Of a DNA stretch of 62,139 nucleotides, positions 48,192-56,468 are shown one piece after another; the first letter of the stretch is position 1; each line of letters starts with the position of its first letter. Origin of the DNA: Candidatus Allofournierella merdigallinarum (GTDB lineage Bacteria; Bacillota; Clostridia; Oscillospirales; Ruminococcaceae); assembly GCA_019117205.1 (NCBI GenBank), contig DXAC01000001.1, positions 1 to 62,139 of the forward strand, given 5' to 3'. The position numbers were made by a program, and so were the translations under genes. Below the pieces are notes generated by a model. It saw nothing but the letters and a program-made list of their open reading frames with translations. It was not told the DNA's origin and ran no database searches.

Positions 48192-49970
48192 ATGACCATC
48201 TTCAATGTGATCAACCTGGCGGGGGGCATCGCCCTGTTTTTATACGGCATGTCCATCATGGGCACCGGCCTGGAAAAGCTGGCCGGCGGCAAGATGGAGG
48301 CGGTGCTCCAGCGGCTCACCAGCAGCGTGTGGAAAGCGGTGCTGCTGGGGGCGGTGCTCACCGGGCTGATCCAGTCCAGCGCGGGCACCACCGTGATCTG
48401 CATCGGCCTGGTGAACAGCGGCATCTTCACCCTGCCCCAGGCCATCGGCATCATCATGGGGGCCAACATCGGCACCACCGTCACCGGCCAGCTGATCCGC
48501 CTCAGCGACATCTCCGGCTCCGGCTGGGTGCTCACCATGCTCAAGCCCAGCACGTTCAGCCCCATCGTGGCCTTTATCGGCGCGGTGCTCTTCGTCTTTT
48601 TGAAAAGCCCCAAAAAGCGCAACATCGGCCAGATCTGCATGGGCTTCGGCATCCTGTTCACCGGCCTGTTCACCATGGAAAACGCGGTGGCGCCCCTAAA
48701 GGACAGCCCCCTGTTCGTGCAGCTGTTCTCCCAGCTGGAAAACCCCATCCTGGGGGTGCTGGCGGGCGCCCTGGTCACGGTGGCCATCCAGTCCAGCAGC
48801 GCCAGCGTGGGCATCTTGCAGGCCCTGTCCAGCACCGGGGTGGTCACCTGGGGCAGCGCCATCCCCATCATCCTGGGCCAGAACATCGGCACCTGCTCCA
48901 CCCCGCTGATCGCCTCCATCGGCGCCTCCACCGCCGCCAAGCGCAGCGCCATCGTCCACCTGTACTTCAACGTCATCGGCACCGCCGTGTTCCTCACCGG
49001 CGTGTACGCCCTGAAGTTCGCCGGCCTGTTCCCGTTCTGGGACCAGGTGATGGACAAGGGAGACATCGCCAACTTCCACACCCTGTTCAACGTGACGGTG
49101 ACCCTGCTGTTTTTGCCCTTTACCAAGGCGCTGGCCTGGCTGGCGGAGCACACCATCCCCGAAAAAGAGGGGGACGCGGCGGATCTCTCGATGCCGGTGC
49201 TGGACCAGCGGCTGCTCAAGAGCCCGGCGGTGGCGCTGCAGCAGGCCAAGAGCGCGGTGGAAAAAATGGCAAGCCGCACCCACACCAACTTCGTGAAAAC
49301 GGTGTCGCTGTTTGACAAATTCGACGCGGAGACCGCCTCCAGCGTGGCCCACCGGGAGGAGCTGCTGGACAAGATGGAGGTGGCGATCACCGACTATCTG
49401 ATCCGCATCAGCGACCAGGAGATCAGCGAGAGCGAGAGCCACATGGTAAGCGAGCTGCTCAAGTTCGTGGGCGAGTACGAGCGCATCGGCGACTACACGG
49501 TGAACCTGATGGACTGCGCCCGCCAGCTGGCGGACAGTGAGTGGAGCTTCTCCCGCCGGGCCCAGAGCCAGGCGCGGCTGCTCTTCGAGGCGGTGGAACA
49601 GGTGCAGGCCATCGCCAACGGGGCCTTTGTCCAGCTGGACCCCCGCCAGGCGGCCCAGGTGGAGCCGCTGGAGGAAACGGTGGACCGGATGTGCGACGCC
49701 ATGCGCGAGCAGCACATCGTCCGGCTGAAGAGCGGCGAGTGCGGCATCGAGCCGGGGCTGCTCTACCTGGACGTGCTCACCAACGCCGAGCGCATCTCCG
49801 ACCACTGCTCCAACATCGCCGCCCGGCTCATCGGCGACGAGATGGACGACCCGGACGTCCACGCCCGCAAGCACAGCCTGCTGGCCGGCCAGGACGCCGA
49901 GTTCAACGCCCGGCTGGCCACCTTTGAGGAAAAGTACTTAGCGCCCCTGGGCGAGACCGAGCCCGCGTAA
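48192..49970 (+). CDS. Na/Pi cotransporter with C-terminal PhoU domain, copy 2
   Basis: A 592-residue paralogue of copy 1, collinear over its whole length, with QSS repeats LIQSSAGTTVICIGLVNSG and AIQSSSASVGILQALSSTG, and the PhoU-like tail (SELLKFVGEYERIGDYTVNL, RISDHCSNIAARL). The membrane halves are nearly identical and the PhoU halves differ more. CGGAGG lies before the ATG. Separate promoters and leader repeats suggest the two copies are made under different phosphate states. Confidence 0.93.
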   Translation: MTIFNVINLAGGIALFLYGMSIMGTGLEKLAGGKMEAVLQRLTSSVWKAVLLGAVLTGLIQSSAGTTVICIGLVNSGIFTLPQAIGIIMGANIGTTVTGQLIRLSDISGSGWVLTMLKPSTFSPIVAFIGAVLFVFLKSPKKRNIGQICMGFGILFTGLFTMENAVAPLKDSPLFVQLFSQLENPILGVLAGALVTVAIQSSSASVGILQALSSTGVVTWGSAIPIILGQNIGTCSTPLIASIGASTAAKRSAIVHLYFNVIGTAVFLTGVYALKFAGLFPFWDQVMDKGDIANFHTLFNVTVTLLFLPFTKALAWLAEHTIPEKEGDAADLSMPVLDQRLLKSPAVALQQAKSAVEKMASRTHTNFVKTVSLFDKFDAETASSVAHREELLDKMEVAITDYLIRISDQEISESESHMVSELLKFVGEYERIGDYTVNLMDCARQLADSEWSFSRRAQSQARLLFEAVEQVQAIANGAFVQLDPRQAAQVEPLEETVDRMCDAMREQHIVRLKSGECGIEPGLLYLDVLTNAERISDHCSNIAARLIGDEMDDPDVHARKHSLLAGQDAEFNARLATFEEKYLAPLGETEPA

Positions 49971-49993
49971 AGGGGCCCGCAAAAACGAAAGAA

Positions 49994-50036
49994 GCGTCCC
50001 GCCTGCCTCCTCCGAGGCAGGCGGGACGCCTTTTTT
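49994..50036 (+). terminator. Terminator after the second Na/Pi gene
   Basis: Sixteen-base arms (49994-50009, 50014-50029) with loop ctcc, then a T run. Confidence 0.92.
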
Positions 50037-50053
50037 GCCGCGCCGCGGCTTTT

Positions 50054-50974
50054 TTACTTCAGGAAGCCCTGGATGATCTTCTCCTCGGCCTCCTCACTGG
50101 TGAGGCCCAGGGTGCAGAGCTTGAGCAGCTGCTCGCCGGCGATCTTGCCGATGGCCGCCTCGTGGATGAGGGCGGCGTCCACATGGTTCGCCTCCAGGCC
50201 CGGCATGGCCAGCACGGTGCCCTTTTCCGCCAGGATGGCGTCGCACTCCGAGTGGCCGGTGCAGGGGGCGTTGCCCCGGATGGTGGAGGCGAACTCCTGC
50301 CGGGAGCGGCCCCGGGCCACGCTGCGGCTCACCAGGTCCGCCGCCGAGCCCTCGCCGTTCAGGTGTACCACAAAGTCGGTGCGGGCGAACTCGTCGCCGT
50401 CGGTCATGATGCGCTCGCGCACCTGCAGCCGGGCGTTTTTCTCCAGGGTGGCCCGGGTCTTGCGGGTGGTGCGGCTGACACCCCCCAGCTGGACGGTGTC
50501 CATCTCCAGGCTCGCGCCCTCGGCCAGCTCGATGTCGGTGACCGGGTCGATGACCTTGCCGCCGGTGCCGGCGCCGGTGGCTACATGCTTTTCCCGATAG
50601 AGCACGTGGGCGTTCTTCGCCAGCAAAAAGCGGTGGATGCCGTTGTGGCGGGCCTCCTCCTCCCCCTCGCTGTGAACGCCGCAGCCGGCCTCGATGATCA
50701 CGTCGGCGTCTTCGCCCACGTAGAAGTCGTTGTACACCAGGTCGTCGATGCCCCCGTGGGTGACACAGGCGGGGATGTACACCGTCTCCCCCCTGGTGCC
50801 CGGCTTGATGTGGATGACCAGGCCCGGGGCGTCGGTCTTGGACTCGATGGTAATGTTCTCGCTGGACTGGCGGGCGGCGCACTGGCCGTCCTCCCGGATG
50901 TTGTAGGCGCCTTTCAGCTCGCCGGCCTTGATGCCGCTGACCAGCCGCAGAAGCTCGTCGGTGATCTGGTTCAT
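50054..50974 (-). CDS. SufB/SufD-family Fe-S scaffold protein, short form
   Basis: A 306-residue member of the SufB/SufD family, much shorter than standard SufB (about 470) or SufD (about 400-430). The beta-helix core is seen in TRATLEKNARLQVRERIMTDG and FVVHLNGEGSAADLVSRSVA. The C-terminal part has GNAPCTGHSECDAILAEKG, with two Cys, and EANHVDAALIHEAAIGKI with the family His and Glu. Start overlaps the sufC stop (ATGA). With sufC it makes a two-gene system like the SmsCB minimal SUF type. Confidence 0.9.
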   Translation of the reverse strand: MNQITDELLRLVSGIKAGELKGAYNIREDGQCAARQSSENITIESKTDAPGLVIHIKPGTRGETVYIPACVTHGGIDDLVYNDFYVGEDADVIIEAGCGVHSEGEEEARHNGIHRFLLAKNAHVLYREKHVATGAGTGGKVIDPVTDIELAEGASLEMDTVQLGGVSRTTRKTRATLEKNARLQVRERIMTDGDEFARTDFVVHLNGEGSAADLVSRSVARGRSRQEFASTIRGNAPCTGHSECDAILAEKGTVLAMPGLEANHVDAALIHEAAIGKIAGEQLLKLCTLGLTSEEAEEKIIQGFLK

Positions 50975-51699
50975 ACCCTCGCGTCCTCCTTTTCCAGCGG
51001 GCAGCGCACCGCTTTTTCGTCCGCCAGCAGGCTGGGCAGCACCATCACCCGGGGCCCGTGCTGACGCACCCGGCCCTCGGCCACCACCACGATCTCGTCG
51101 GCGATGGAGAGGATGCGCTCCTGGTGGCTGATCACCAGCAGGGTGCCCGCGCCCTTGCGGCGCAGCTCCTCAAAAGTCTCCACCAGCCGGGCGAAGCTCC
51201 ACAAATCGATGCCCGCCTCCGGCTCGTCGAAGATGGACAGCTTCGCGTTTCGCGCCAGCACGCTGGCGATCTCGATGCGCTTGATCTCGCCGCCGGAGAG
51301 GCTGGCGTTCAGCTCCCGGTCGACATATTCCTGGGCGCACAGGCCCACCTTGCCCAGCAGGTCGCACAGCTCCCCCTCGCTTAAAGGGTGGCCGGCGGCC
51401 AGCTCCAGCAGGTCCCGCACCGTCAGGCCCTTGAAGCGCACCGGCTGCTGAAAGGCGTAGGCGATGCCCGCTTTGGCCCGGGCGGTGACGTCCCAGTCGG
51501 TGATGTCCCGGCCCTCGAACAGAATACGCCCGCCGCTGGGGGCCTGCAGGCCGGCGATGAGCTTTGCCAGGGTGGTCTTGCCGCCGCCGTTGGGGCCAGT
51601 GACCACCACCAGCCGGCCGGGCTTGAGGCGCAGGTCGATGTCCTTGATGATCTCGTTGCCGCCCGGGATGCCCCAGGCGAGGTGTTCCAGTTGCAGCAT
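50971..51699 (-). CDS. sufC: SufC-type ATPase for Fe-S cluster assembly
   Basis: A 242-residue soluble ABC ATPase. It has Walker A TGPNGGGKTTLAKLIAG, a Q-loop AYAFQQPVRFKGLTV typical of SufC, signature ASLSGGEIKRIEIASVLA and Walker B LSIFDEPEAGIDLWS, where EPEAGID is the SufC form. It pairs with the short SufB/D protein; no sufS, sufU or sufE is nearby, so the sulfur donor must be elsewhere or not used. The ATG follows TGAGGGAG. Confidence 0.93.
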   Translation of the reverse strand: MLQLEHLAWGIPGGNEIIKDIDLRLKPGRLVVVTGPNGGGKTTLAKLIAGLQAPSGGRILFEGRDITDWDVTARAKAGIAYAFQQPVRFKGLTVRDLLELAAGHPLSEGELCDLLGKVGLCAQEYVDRELNASLSGGEIKRIEIASVLARNAKLSIFDEPEAGIDLWSFARLVETFEELRRKGAGTLLVISHQERILSIADEIVVVAEGRVRQHGPRVMVLPSLLADEKAVRCPLEKEDARV

Positions 51700-51727
51700 A
51701 TGGGTGTGGCTCCCTCACTTTCTTTCC

Positions 51728-51750
51728 GGGGCCGCCGCGCGGGCGGCCCC
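51728..51750 (-). other. Hairpin at the 5' end of the sufC transcript
   Basis: ggggccgcc and ggcggcccc flank gcgcg. The expected transcription start is within a base or two of the hairpin, so the mRNA would begin with it. It has no T run and is not a terminator. It may protect the 5' end. Confidence 0.5.
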
Positions 51751-51754
51751 TATT

Positions 51755-51783
51755 ATTATGGTTCCCTTTGGGGGGATTGTCAA
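51755..51783 (-). promoter_or_regulatory. Promoter of the sufC operon
   Basis: Minus strand TTGACA, 17 bases, CATAAT. Confidence 0.8.
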
Positions 51784-51821
51784 GGCGCGGCGGGCGGCGC
51801 GCCGGGCCAGAGGGCGCAAAT

Positions 51822-51850
51822 TTTACAGTTTGTCCCCTTTGTGGTATGAT
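51822..51850 (+). promoter_or_regulatory. Promoter of the NYN-LOTUS gene
   Basis: TTTACA at 51822 and TATGAT at 51845, 17 bases apart, with TGG before the -10. Confidence 0.8.
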
Positions 51851-51910
51851 AGGATAAACCCATACCCCTTAGCGGGCCGGCGCCCGCTTTTTTGAAAGGA
51901 GGGCAATTTT

Positions 51911-52720
51911 ATGCCCGCAGACCGCCGTTTCGCGGTGCTCATCGACGCGGACAACGTGTCGGACAAGTACATCAAGATCATTCTGGACGAGGTGTCCAAC
52001 CAGGGGGTGGCCACCTACAAGCGCATCTACGGTAACTGGACCAGCCCCGGCATGGCCAGCTGGAAGAACGTGCTGCTGGACTACTCGGTGACCCCCATCC
52101 AGCAATACAGCTACACCACCGGCAAAAACGCCACCGACTCGGCCATGATCATCGACGCCATGGACATCCTTTACTCCGGCAAGGTGGAGGGCTTTTGCCT
52201 GGTGTCGTCGGACAGCGACTTCACCCGCCTGGCCACCCGCCTGCGGGAGGGGGGCATGACGGTGATCGGCATGGGGGAGAAAAAGACCCCGAAGCCTTTC
52301 ATCGCCGCCTGCAACCTGTTCCGCTATCTGGACGTGCTGGCCTCCCAGGCGGAGGAGGCCCCCGCCCCCGCGCCGGAGGAAAAGCCCGCCCCCGCCCCCG
52401 AAAAGGAAAAGGAGCAGCCCAAGCCCGCCAAGAGCAGGTCCGGCCGCAAGAAAGCCGCCCGGGAGGAGCCCCGGGAGGACCCGGAGCTCACCGCCATGCG
52501 GGCGGCCATCAAGGCCATCGTGGCGGAGCAGTCGGACGAGGACGACTGGCTGGGGGTGAGCATGATCGGCAACCTGCTGGTGAAGCGCTACCCGGATTTC
52601 GACGTGCGCAACTTCGGCTTTTCCAAGCTGACCCCCTTTGTCCAGTCGCTGGGGATCTTTGAGGTGCGCACCGAGCAGGGCAAGGACAACACCCGCCAGA
52701 CCTACGTACGGATCAAGTGA
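51911..52720 (+). CDS. NYN domain protein with C-terminal OST-HTH/LOTUS domain
   Basis: A 269-residue putative RNase or RNA-binding protein. Residues 1-145 are a NYN (PIN-like) domain with acidic metal residues in LIDADNVSD, NATDSAMIIDAMD and LVSSDSDFTRLA. A Pro/Ala/Glu/Lys-rich linker (about 145-190) follows. Residues 195-269 fit an OST-HTH/LOTUS domain (WLGVSMIGNLLVKRYPDFDVRNFGF). AAAGGAGG lies before the ATG. Such pairings bind RNA, and some bind G-quadruplexes in eukaryotic relatives; the bacterial role is not settled. Confidence 0.9.
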   Translation: MPADRRFAVLIDADNVSDKYIKIILDEVSNQGVATYKRIYGNWTSPGMASWKNVLLDYSVTPIQQYSYTTGKNATDSAMIIDAMDILYSGKVEGFCLVSSDSDFTRLATRLREGGMTVIGMGEKKTPKPFIAACNLFRYLDVLASQAEEAPAPAPEEKPAPAPEKEKEQPKPAKSRSGRKKAAREEPREDPELTAMRAAIKAIVAEQSDEDDWLGVSMIGNLLVKRYPDFDVRNFGFSKLTPFVQSLGIFEVRTEQGKDNTRQTYVRIK

Positions 52721-52734
52721 CCCCGACAAAACGC

Positions 52735-52776
52735 GCCAGGCCCCGGAGAGTTTTCTCCGGGGCCTGGCTTTTGCCT
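52735..52776 (+). terminator. Terminator of the NYN-LOTUS gene
   Basis: Fifteen-base arms (52735-52749, 52754-52768) with loop gttt, then ttttgcctttt. The convergent gene ends three bases beyond. Confidence 0.9.
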
Positions 52777-52778
52777 TT

Positions 52779-53903
52779 TCAGTTGGGGGCGGGCGCTTCG
52801 GGGGCCGCCTCCGCCCCGGGGCGCTTTTTCTTCGCCGGGGCACGGCGGGCGCGGGCGGGCTTTTCCGGGGCCGGTTCCGCCGCCGGGGCCGCTTCGCCGG
52901 CGCTTTCCGGCGCGGCGGCGGCTTTCTTCGCCGGGGCACGGCGGGCACGGGCGGGTTTTTCCGGGGCCGGTTCCGCCGCCGGGGCGCAGCCCGGGCAGCT
53001 GACCTCGTCCGCAAGGCCCGAGAGATAGCTGGCGCTGCCCAAAAGGGCGGCCAGCTTTTCCATCGAGAGGCGGCCGTCCCAGACGCCCCGGGCGGCCAGC
53101 ATGTAGGCCGCCGAGCGCTTTTCCGCCTTTTCCAGCAGGGCGTTCAGGTCGTCCTCCATCTCCTCGCCGGTGAACGGGTGTATCCAGGGGCAGGGCAGCC
53201 GGCGCTTGTCCCGCTTGCCGGTGCCCGCCAGCCGGGCGGGGGTGATGTGGCCGGTGATGGCCCCCCGGCCCCCAAAGGCCGGCTCTACCAGCCAGAACAG
53301 GGCGTATTTTGCCCGGAAGCGGCTGACGAACAGCCGCCGCAGCGCCCGGGTGTGCCAGAAGGTGTCCGCCAGGGCCTCCCGGCTGACGGTGACGCCCAGC
53401 GCCGCCCGGATGGCCGTTTGCAGCAGCGCGCCCACCTCGGCCAGCGCCGCCCCCGCCAGCCGCGGGGTGTTGTCCGCCACCGGCACCGCGGGGCGGCCGG
53501 TGTCCTGCTGGTGGAGGAAGCTGTCCAGGGCGATCTCAAAGTAGCCGTGGCCGCCGGGGCGGGCGTAGGGCCCGCCCTTTTGGGTGACACAGACCACATA
53601 GGGATGCAGGGTGCAGTCGGCGGCGTAGTGGCTCAAAAAGCCCAGGGCGTAGCTGCGCTGGGCGGAGGTGCGGGCGTTTTCCACCAGACTGCGCAGAAAC
53701 ACGCCGGTGTTCTCGTCGTGCAGCCGGGCGCCCAGGGCGGGCAGGTCCTCGCCCCGGTCCCCGGCGCTCTTCCAGGCCCGGTAGCAAAAGAGCATGTCCG
53801 GCCCGTTGGCCCCGCAGCCGAAAGCCGCCGGGTGCTCCGGCTCGAAGCCCGCCAGCGCCGCGGCGCGGCGGGCGGTGCGGATGTGGGTGTAGCCTTCCGG
53901 CAT
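52779..53903 (-). CDS. Zn-dependent phospholipase C-like protein with basic repeat tail
   Basis: A 374-residue protein. The first 260 residues resemble the zinc-dependent PLC family (PF00882): HIRTARRAAALAG, CGANGPDMLFCYR, ALGFLSHYAADCTLHPYV with the His and Asp ligands, and a later His in HGYFEIALDSFL. There is no signal peptide, so it acts inside the cell if active. Residues 310-374 are two near-identical 32-residue units rich in Ala, Pro, Arg and Lys (KPARARRAPAKK), like histone H1 tails. The tail may bind nucleic acid or membrane. Confidence 0.82.
   Translation of the reverse strand: MPEGYTHIRTARRAAALAGFEPEHPAAFGCGANGPDMLFCYRAWKSAGDRGEDLPALGARLHDENTGVFLRSLVENARTSAQRSYALGFLSHYAADCTLHPYVVCVTQKGGPYARPGGHGYFEIALDSFLHQQDTGRPAVPVADNTPRLAGAALAEVGALLQTAIRAALGVTVSREALADTFWHTRALRRLFVSRFRAKYALFWLVEPAFGGRGAITGHITPARLAGTGKRDKRRLPCPWIHPFTGEEMEDDLNALLEKAEKRSAAYMLAARGVWDGRLSMEKLAALLGSASYLSGLADEVSCPGCAPAAEPAPEKPARARRAPAKKAAAAPESAGEAAPAAEPAPEKPARARRAPAKKKRPGAEAAPEAPAPN
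52827..52985 (-). repeat. Direct 63-base repeat coding the basic tail
   Basis: 52827-52889 recurs at 52923-52985 with only a few changes, offset by 96 bases (32 codons). The repeat keeps the reading frame and doubles the EKPARARRAPAKK unit. Confidence 0.9.
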
Positions 53904-53928
53904 GGGTATCCCCCCCTTGGGTTTTGAT

Positions 53929-53974
53929 GAAAAAGGGGCCGCCGCCCGGCGCCGTGGCCGGGGGCCGCCCCTTT
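53929..53974 (-). terminator. Terminator of the MFS gene
   Basis: Minus strand aaaggggc pairs with gccccttt around an inner GC stem, then five T. It lies in the 102-base gap to the PLC-like gene. Confidence 0.75.
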
Positions 53975-54005
53975 ATTCTACAACGAACGGAAAAAACTTA
54001 CAACC

Positions 54006-55364
54006 TCACTTCTTTTTCAGGTACCGGGGCAGCACGAAGAAATACAGCCCGCCGCCCACAAAGAAGATGATGAGCACGCTCAAGATGCCCCAGGGAGCCG
54101 CGGCGGTGTCCACCGCCGCCAGCTGCTCGGCGGTGGCGCTGACCCGGTCCAGCCCCTGGCCGGCCAGCATCACGTCGGCGGCCAGGGCGCTGGAAAGGCC
54201 CACCAGCGCCGGGCCCATGATGGCGGAGAACTTGCCGAAGATATCGTAGAAGCCGAAGAACTCGCCCGAGCGGTTTTTGTCCGGGATGAGCTTGCCGAAC
54301 ATGCTGCGGCTCAGCGCCTGGATGCCCCCCTGGCTGGTGGCCACCATGATGGCCATGACCCAAAACTGCCAGACCTCCCGCAGGAAAAAGCCGAAGACGG
54401 TGACGCACATGTACACGCAGATGCCCACCCCCACCATGAAACGGGCGCCGAACTTTTCGCTGGCCTTGATGTAGAGCAGCGCAAAGGGCAGCCCCAGCAC
54501 CTGCACCAGCAACAGCGCAAGCAGCATACTGGTGGAGTCCAGGCCCAGGGTGTCGCCGTAGCTGGTGGACATGTGGATGATGGTGTTCACCCCGTCGATG
54601 TAGAAAAAGTAGGCGATGAGGAAGACGAACATCTGCTTGTAGCGGAAGATCTCCCGGATGGTGCCGCCGATGCCTTTCAGCGCCTCGGCCACCGCGCCCT
54701 TTTTGCGGGGGACAAAGCTCTCCTGCCGCACGTTTTTCAGCAGCGGGAAGCTGAACACGAACCACCACACGGCGGTGAGCCCAAAGGCAAAGGAGAGGCA
54801 GAAGAGCATGGCGTCGCTGCCCAAAATCAGGTTCATCAACAGGAAGATCAGCAGCGGGATGGTGGAGCCGCCGATGTACCCCAAGCCGTAGCCCATGGTG
54901 GAGACCTTGTCCATCCGCTCCTCGGTGGTCACGTCGTTCAAAAAGCTGTCGTAATAAAGGTTCGCGCCGGCAAAGCCGATGGTGGACAGGATGTACAGCG
55001 CCAGGATGGCAAGGCCCACCTTTTCCGCCTGGCCGGGGGTGACAAAGTCCAGCTGGGGGGTCACCGCCAGCCCCACACAGCTGAGCACCCCCACCAGCAT
55101 GAACAGGGTGAACAGCTTTTTGCGGAAGCCCTCAAAGTCGCCGAAGACCCCCAGCACCGGCGCGGCCAGCGCCACGATGGCCATGGCGGCGCTGGTGGCA
55201 TAGCCCCACACCGTCATGCCGGAGGCGGCGTCCTGCATGTAGCTTGCCACCGTGTTGAAAAAGATGGGCAGGATGGTGACCACCACCACCGAGTGGGCGC
55301 TGTTGGCCCAGTCGTACATCATCCAGCTTACCTCTTTTTTTGTGTATCCCCGCAAAAATTTCAT
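54006..55364 (-). CDS. MFS transporter, UMF1/Atg22-like
   Basis: A 452-residue, 12-helix major facilitator of the UMF1 family. It has the N-terminal SWMMYDWANSAHSVVVVTILPIFF signature, PVLGVFGDFEGFRKKLF after helix 2, and the second-half SQGGIQALSRSMFGKLIPDKNRSGEFFGFY. The substrate is unknown; family members in fungi export amino acids from vacuoles. TGAGGTGAG lies before the ATG. Single-gene unit. Confidence 0.92.
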   Translation of the reverse strand: MKFLRGYTKKEVSWMMYDWANSAHSVVVVTILPIFFNTVASYMQDAASGMTVWGYATSAAMAIVALAAPVLGVFGDFEGFRKKLFTLFMLVGVLSCVGLAVTPQLDFVTPGQAEKVGLAILALYILSTIGFAGANLYYDSFLNDVTTEERMDKVSTMGYGLGYIGGSTIPLLIFLLMNLILGSDAMLFCLSFAFGLTAVWWFVFSFPLLKNVRQESFVPRKKGAVAEALKGIGGTIREIFRYKQMFVFLIAYFFYIDGVNTIIHMSTSYGDTLGLDSTSMLLALLLVQVLGLPFALLYIKASEKFGARFMVGVGICVYMCVTVFGFFLREVWQFWVMAIMVATSQGGIQALSRSMFGKLIPDKNRSGEFFGFYDIFGKFSAIMGPALVGLSSALAADVMLAGQGLDRVSATAEQLAAVDTAAAPWGILSVLIIFFVGGGLYFFVLPRYLKKK

Positions 55365-55393
55365 GGTCTCACCTCACATGTTTCTTCTTATCC

Positions 55394-55422
55394 AGTGTAA
55401 CATCTGCGGCGGCAAAACACAA
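55394..55422 (-). promoter_or_regulatory. Promoter of the MFS gene
   Basis: Minus strand TTGTGT, 17 bases, TACACT with TGT ahead. It begins right after the neighbouring terminator. Confidence 0.8.
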
Positions 55423-55423
55423 T

Positions 55424-55455
55424 AAAAGCCTCCGTAAAAAATCACGGAGGCTTTT
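55424..55455. terminator. Terminator of the sigma-factor operon
   Basis: Perfect 12-base arms (aaaagcctccgt at 55424, complement at 55444) with A and T ends on both sides. It closes the four-gene minus-strand operon. Confidence 0.9.
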
Positions 55456-55478
55456 GCAGAGATCAAGCAGGAGGCGTT

Positions 55479-56465
55479 TCAGGCCGTTTCGGCGGTCTCC
55501 CCGCCCGTCACGGGCGCTTCGAAGTCCTCGGGGGCGGCGGACGCGGCGGGCTCGCCGTCGTTTTCCGCTTGGGAAGCGGCGTCGGCGGCCTGGCTGGCCT
55601 GCCAGGCTGCCGCCTCCTCCTCGCTCATCCACAGGTTGTTGCCCTCCTCGTCCACCACCCGCAGGTTGTGGACGACCCGCCGTTCCAGCCCGGCGACGTC
55701 GATGTTCATCTCGAACACGCCGGCAAGGTCCACGGCCCAGGAGTTGTTCGCGTCGCTCCAGCCCAGGTAGACCTGGTCTACTCCAAACTGCCGCAGGATG
55801 GGCAGCACCTCCATGGCCCGGGCGGCAAAATCGCCGGTGTTCTCCACCGTGCCGCCCAGCTCGATGCTCGCCCCCACCTGGTCCTCGGCCCGCAGATCGT
55901 CCAGGGTCATCTGACGGTCGAACTCGTAGCCGCCCAGGTTCACCCAGGCCGTGAAGTCCCGCACACCCTGGTCCCGGAGGGCGGCGTACAGCTGCTCCTC
56001 CAGCTCCTCGGAGAGGCGCTGCTGGACCACCGACCGCTCCGGCCCATACCAGCGCCACATCACCGGCAGGGTGGCGGCGCAAAGGCTGGCGCAGATGAGC
56101 AGAAAGCTCACAAAGGCGGCCAGAAAGTCAAAGCGCAGCCGTTCCTCCCCCTTGCGGCGGGCGGCGGCCCAGAGCACCTCCGCCCCCAGGATCACCAGCA
56201 CCAGCGGGGCCAGCTTGGCGACAAGGATGATGTCAAAGCCGGGCACGAAGAAGTAAGCGGTGATGGCAAGGCCGGTGGCGATGAGGGCAAGGCCCAGGGT
56301 GACGGTGCCCACCCGGCGCACCGGCGGGCGGCGGACGGGGGCCGGCGCGGGCCGGGCCAGCGGGGCCGGGGCAACTTCGGGCTGCGCCGCGCCGGCCTGC
56401 TCCGGGATGGGGGCGGCGTCAGGCTGGCCGCCCGTGGGAAGGTCCATGCGTTCCTGTTCGGTCAT
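55479..56465 (-). CDS. Uncharacterised three-helix membrane protein
   Basis: A 328-residue protein of unknown function. The N-terminus is Pro/Ala/Arg-rich and probably cytoplasmic. Helices lie near 53-73, 79-97 and 112-132. The outside part (about 135-300) is acidic with SVVQQRLSEELEEQLYAAL, and the tail is rich in Ala, Ser and Glu. Last gene of the sigma operon, three bases after the gene before it. It may be a sensor or effector of the envelope response. Confidence 0.78.
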   Translation of the reverse strand: MTEQERMDLPTGGQPDAAPIPEQAGAAQPEVAPAPLARPAPAPVRRPPVRRVGTVTLGLALIATGLAITAYFFVPGFDIILVAKLAPLVLVILGAEVLWAAARRKGEERLRFDFLAAFVSFLLICASLCAATLPVMWRWYGPERSVVQQRLSEELEEQLYAALRDQGVRDFTAWVNLGGYEFDRQMTLDDLRAEDQVGASIELGGTVENTGDFAARAMEVLPILRQFGVDQVYLGWSDANNSWAVDLAGVFEMNIDVAGLERRVVHNLRVVDEEGNNLWMSEEEAAAWQASQAADAASQAENDGEPAASAAPEDFEAPVTGGETAETA

Positions 56466-56468
56466 CCG

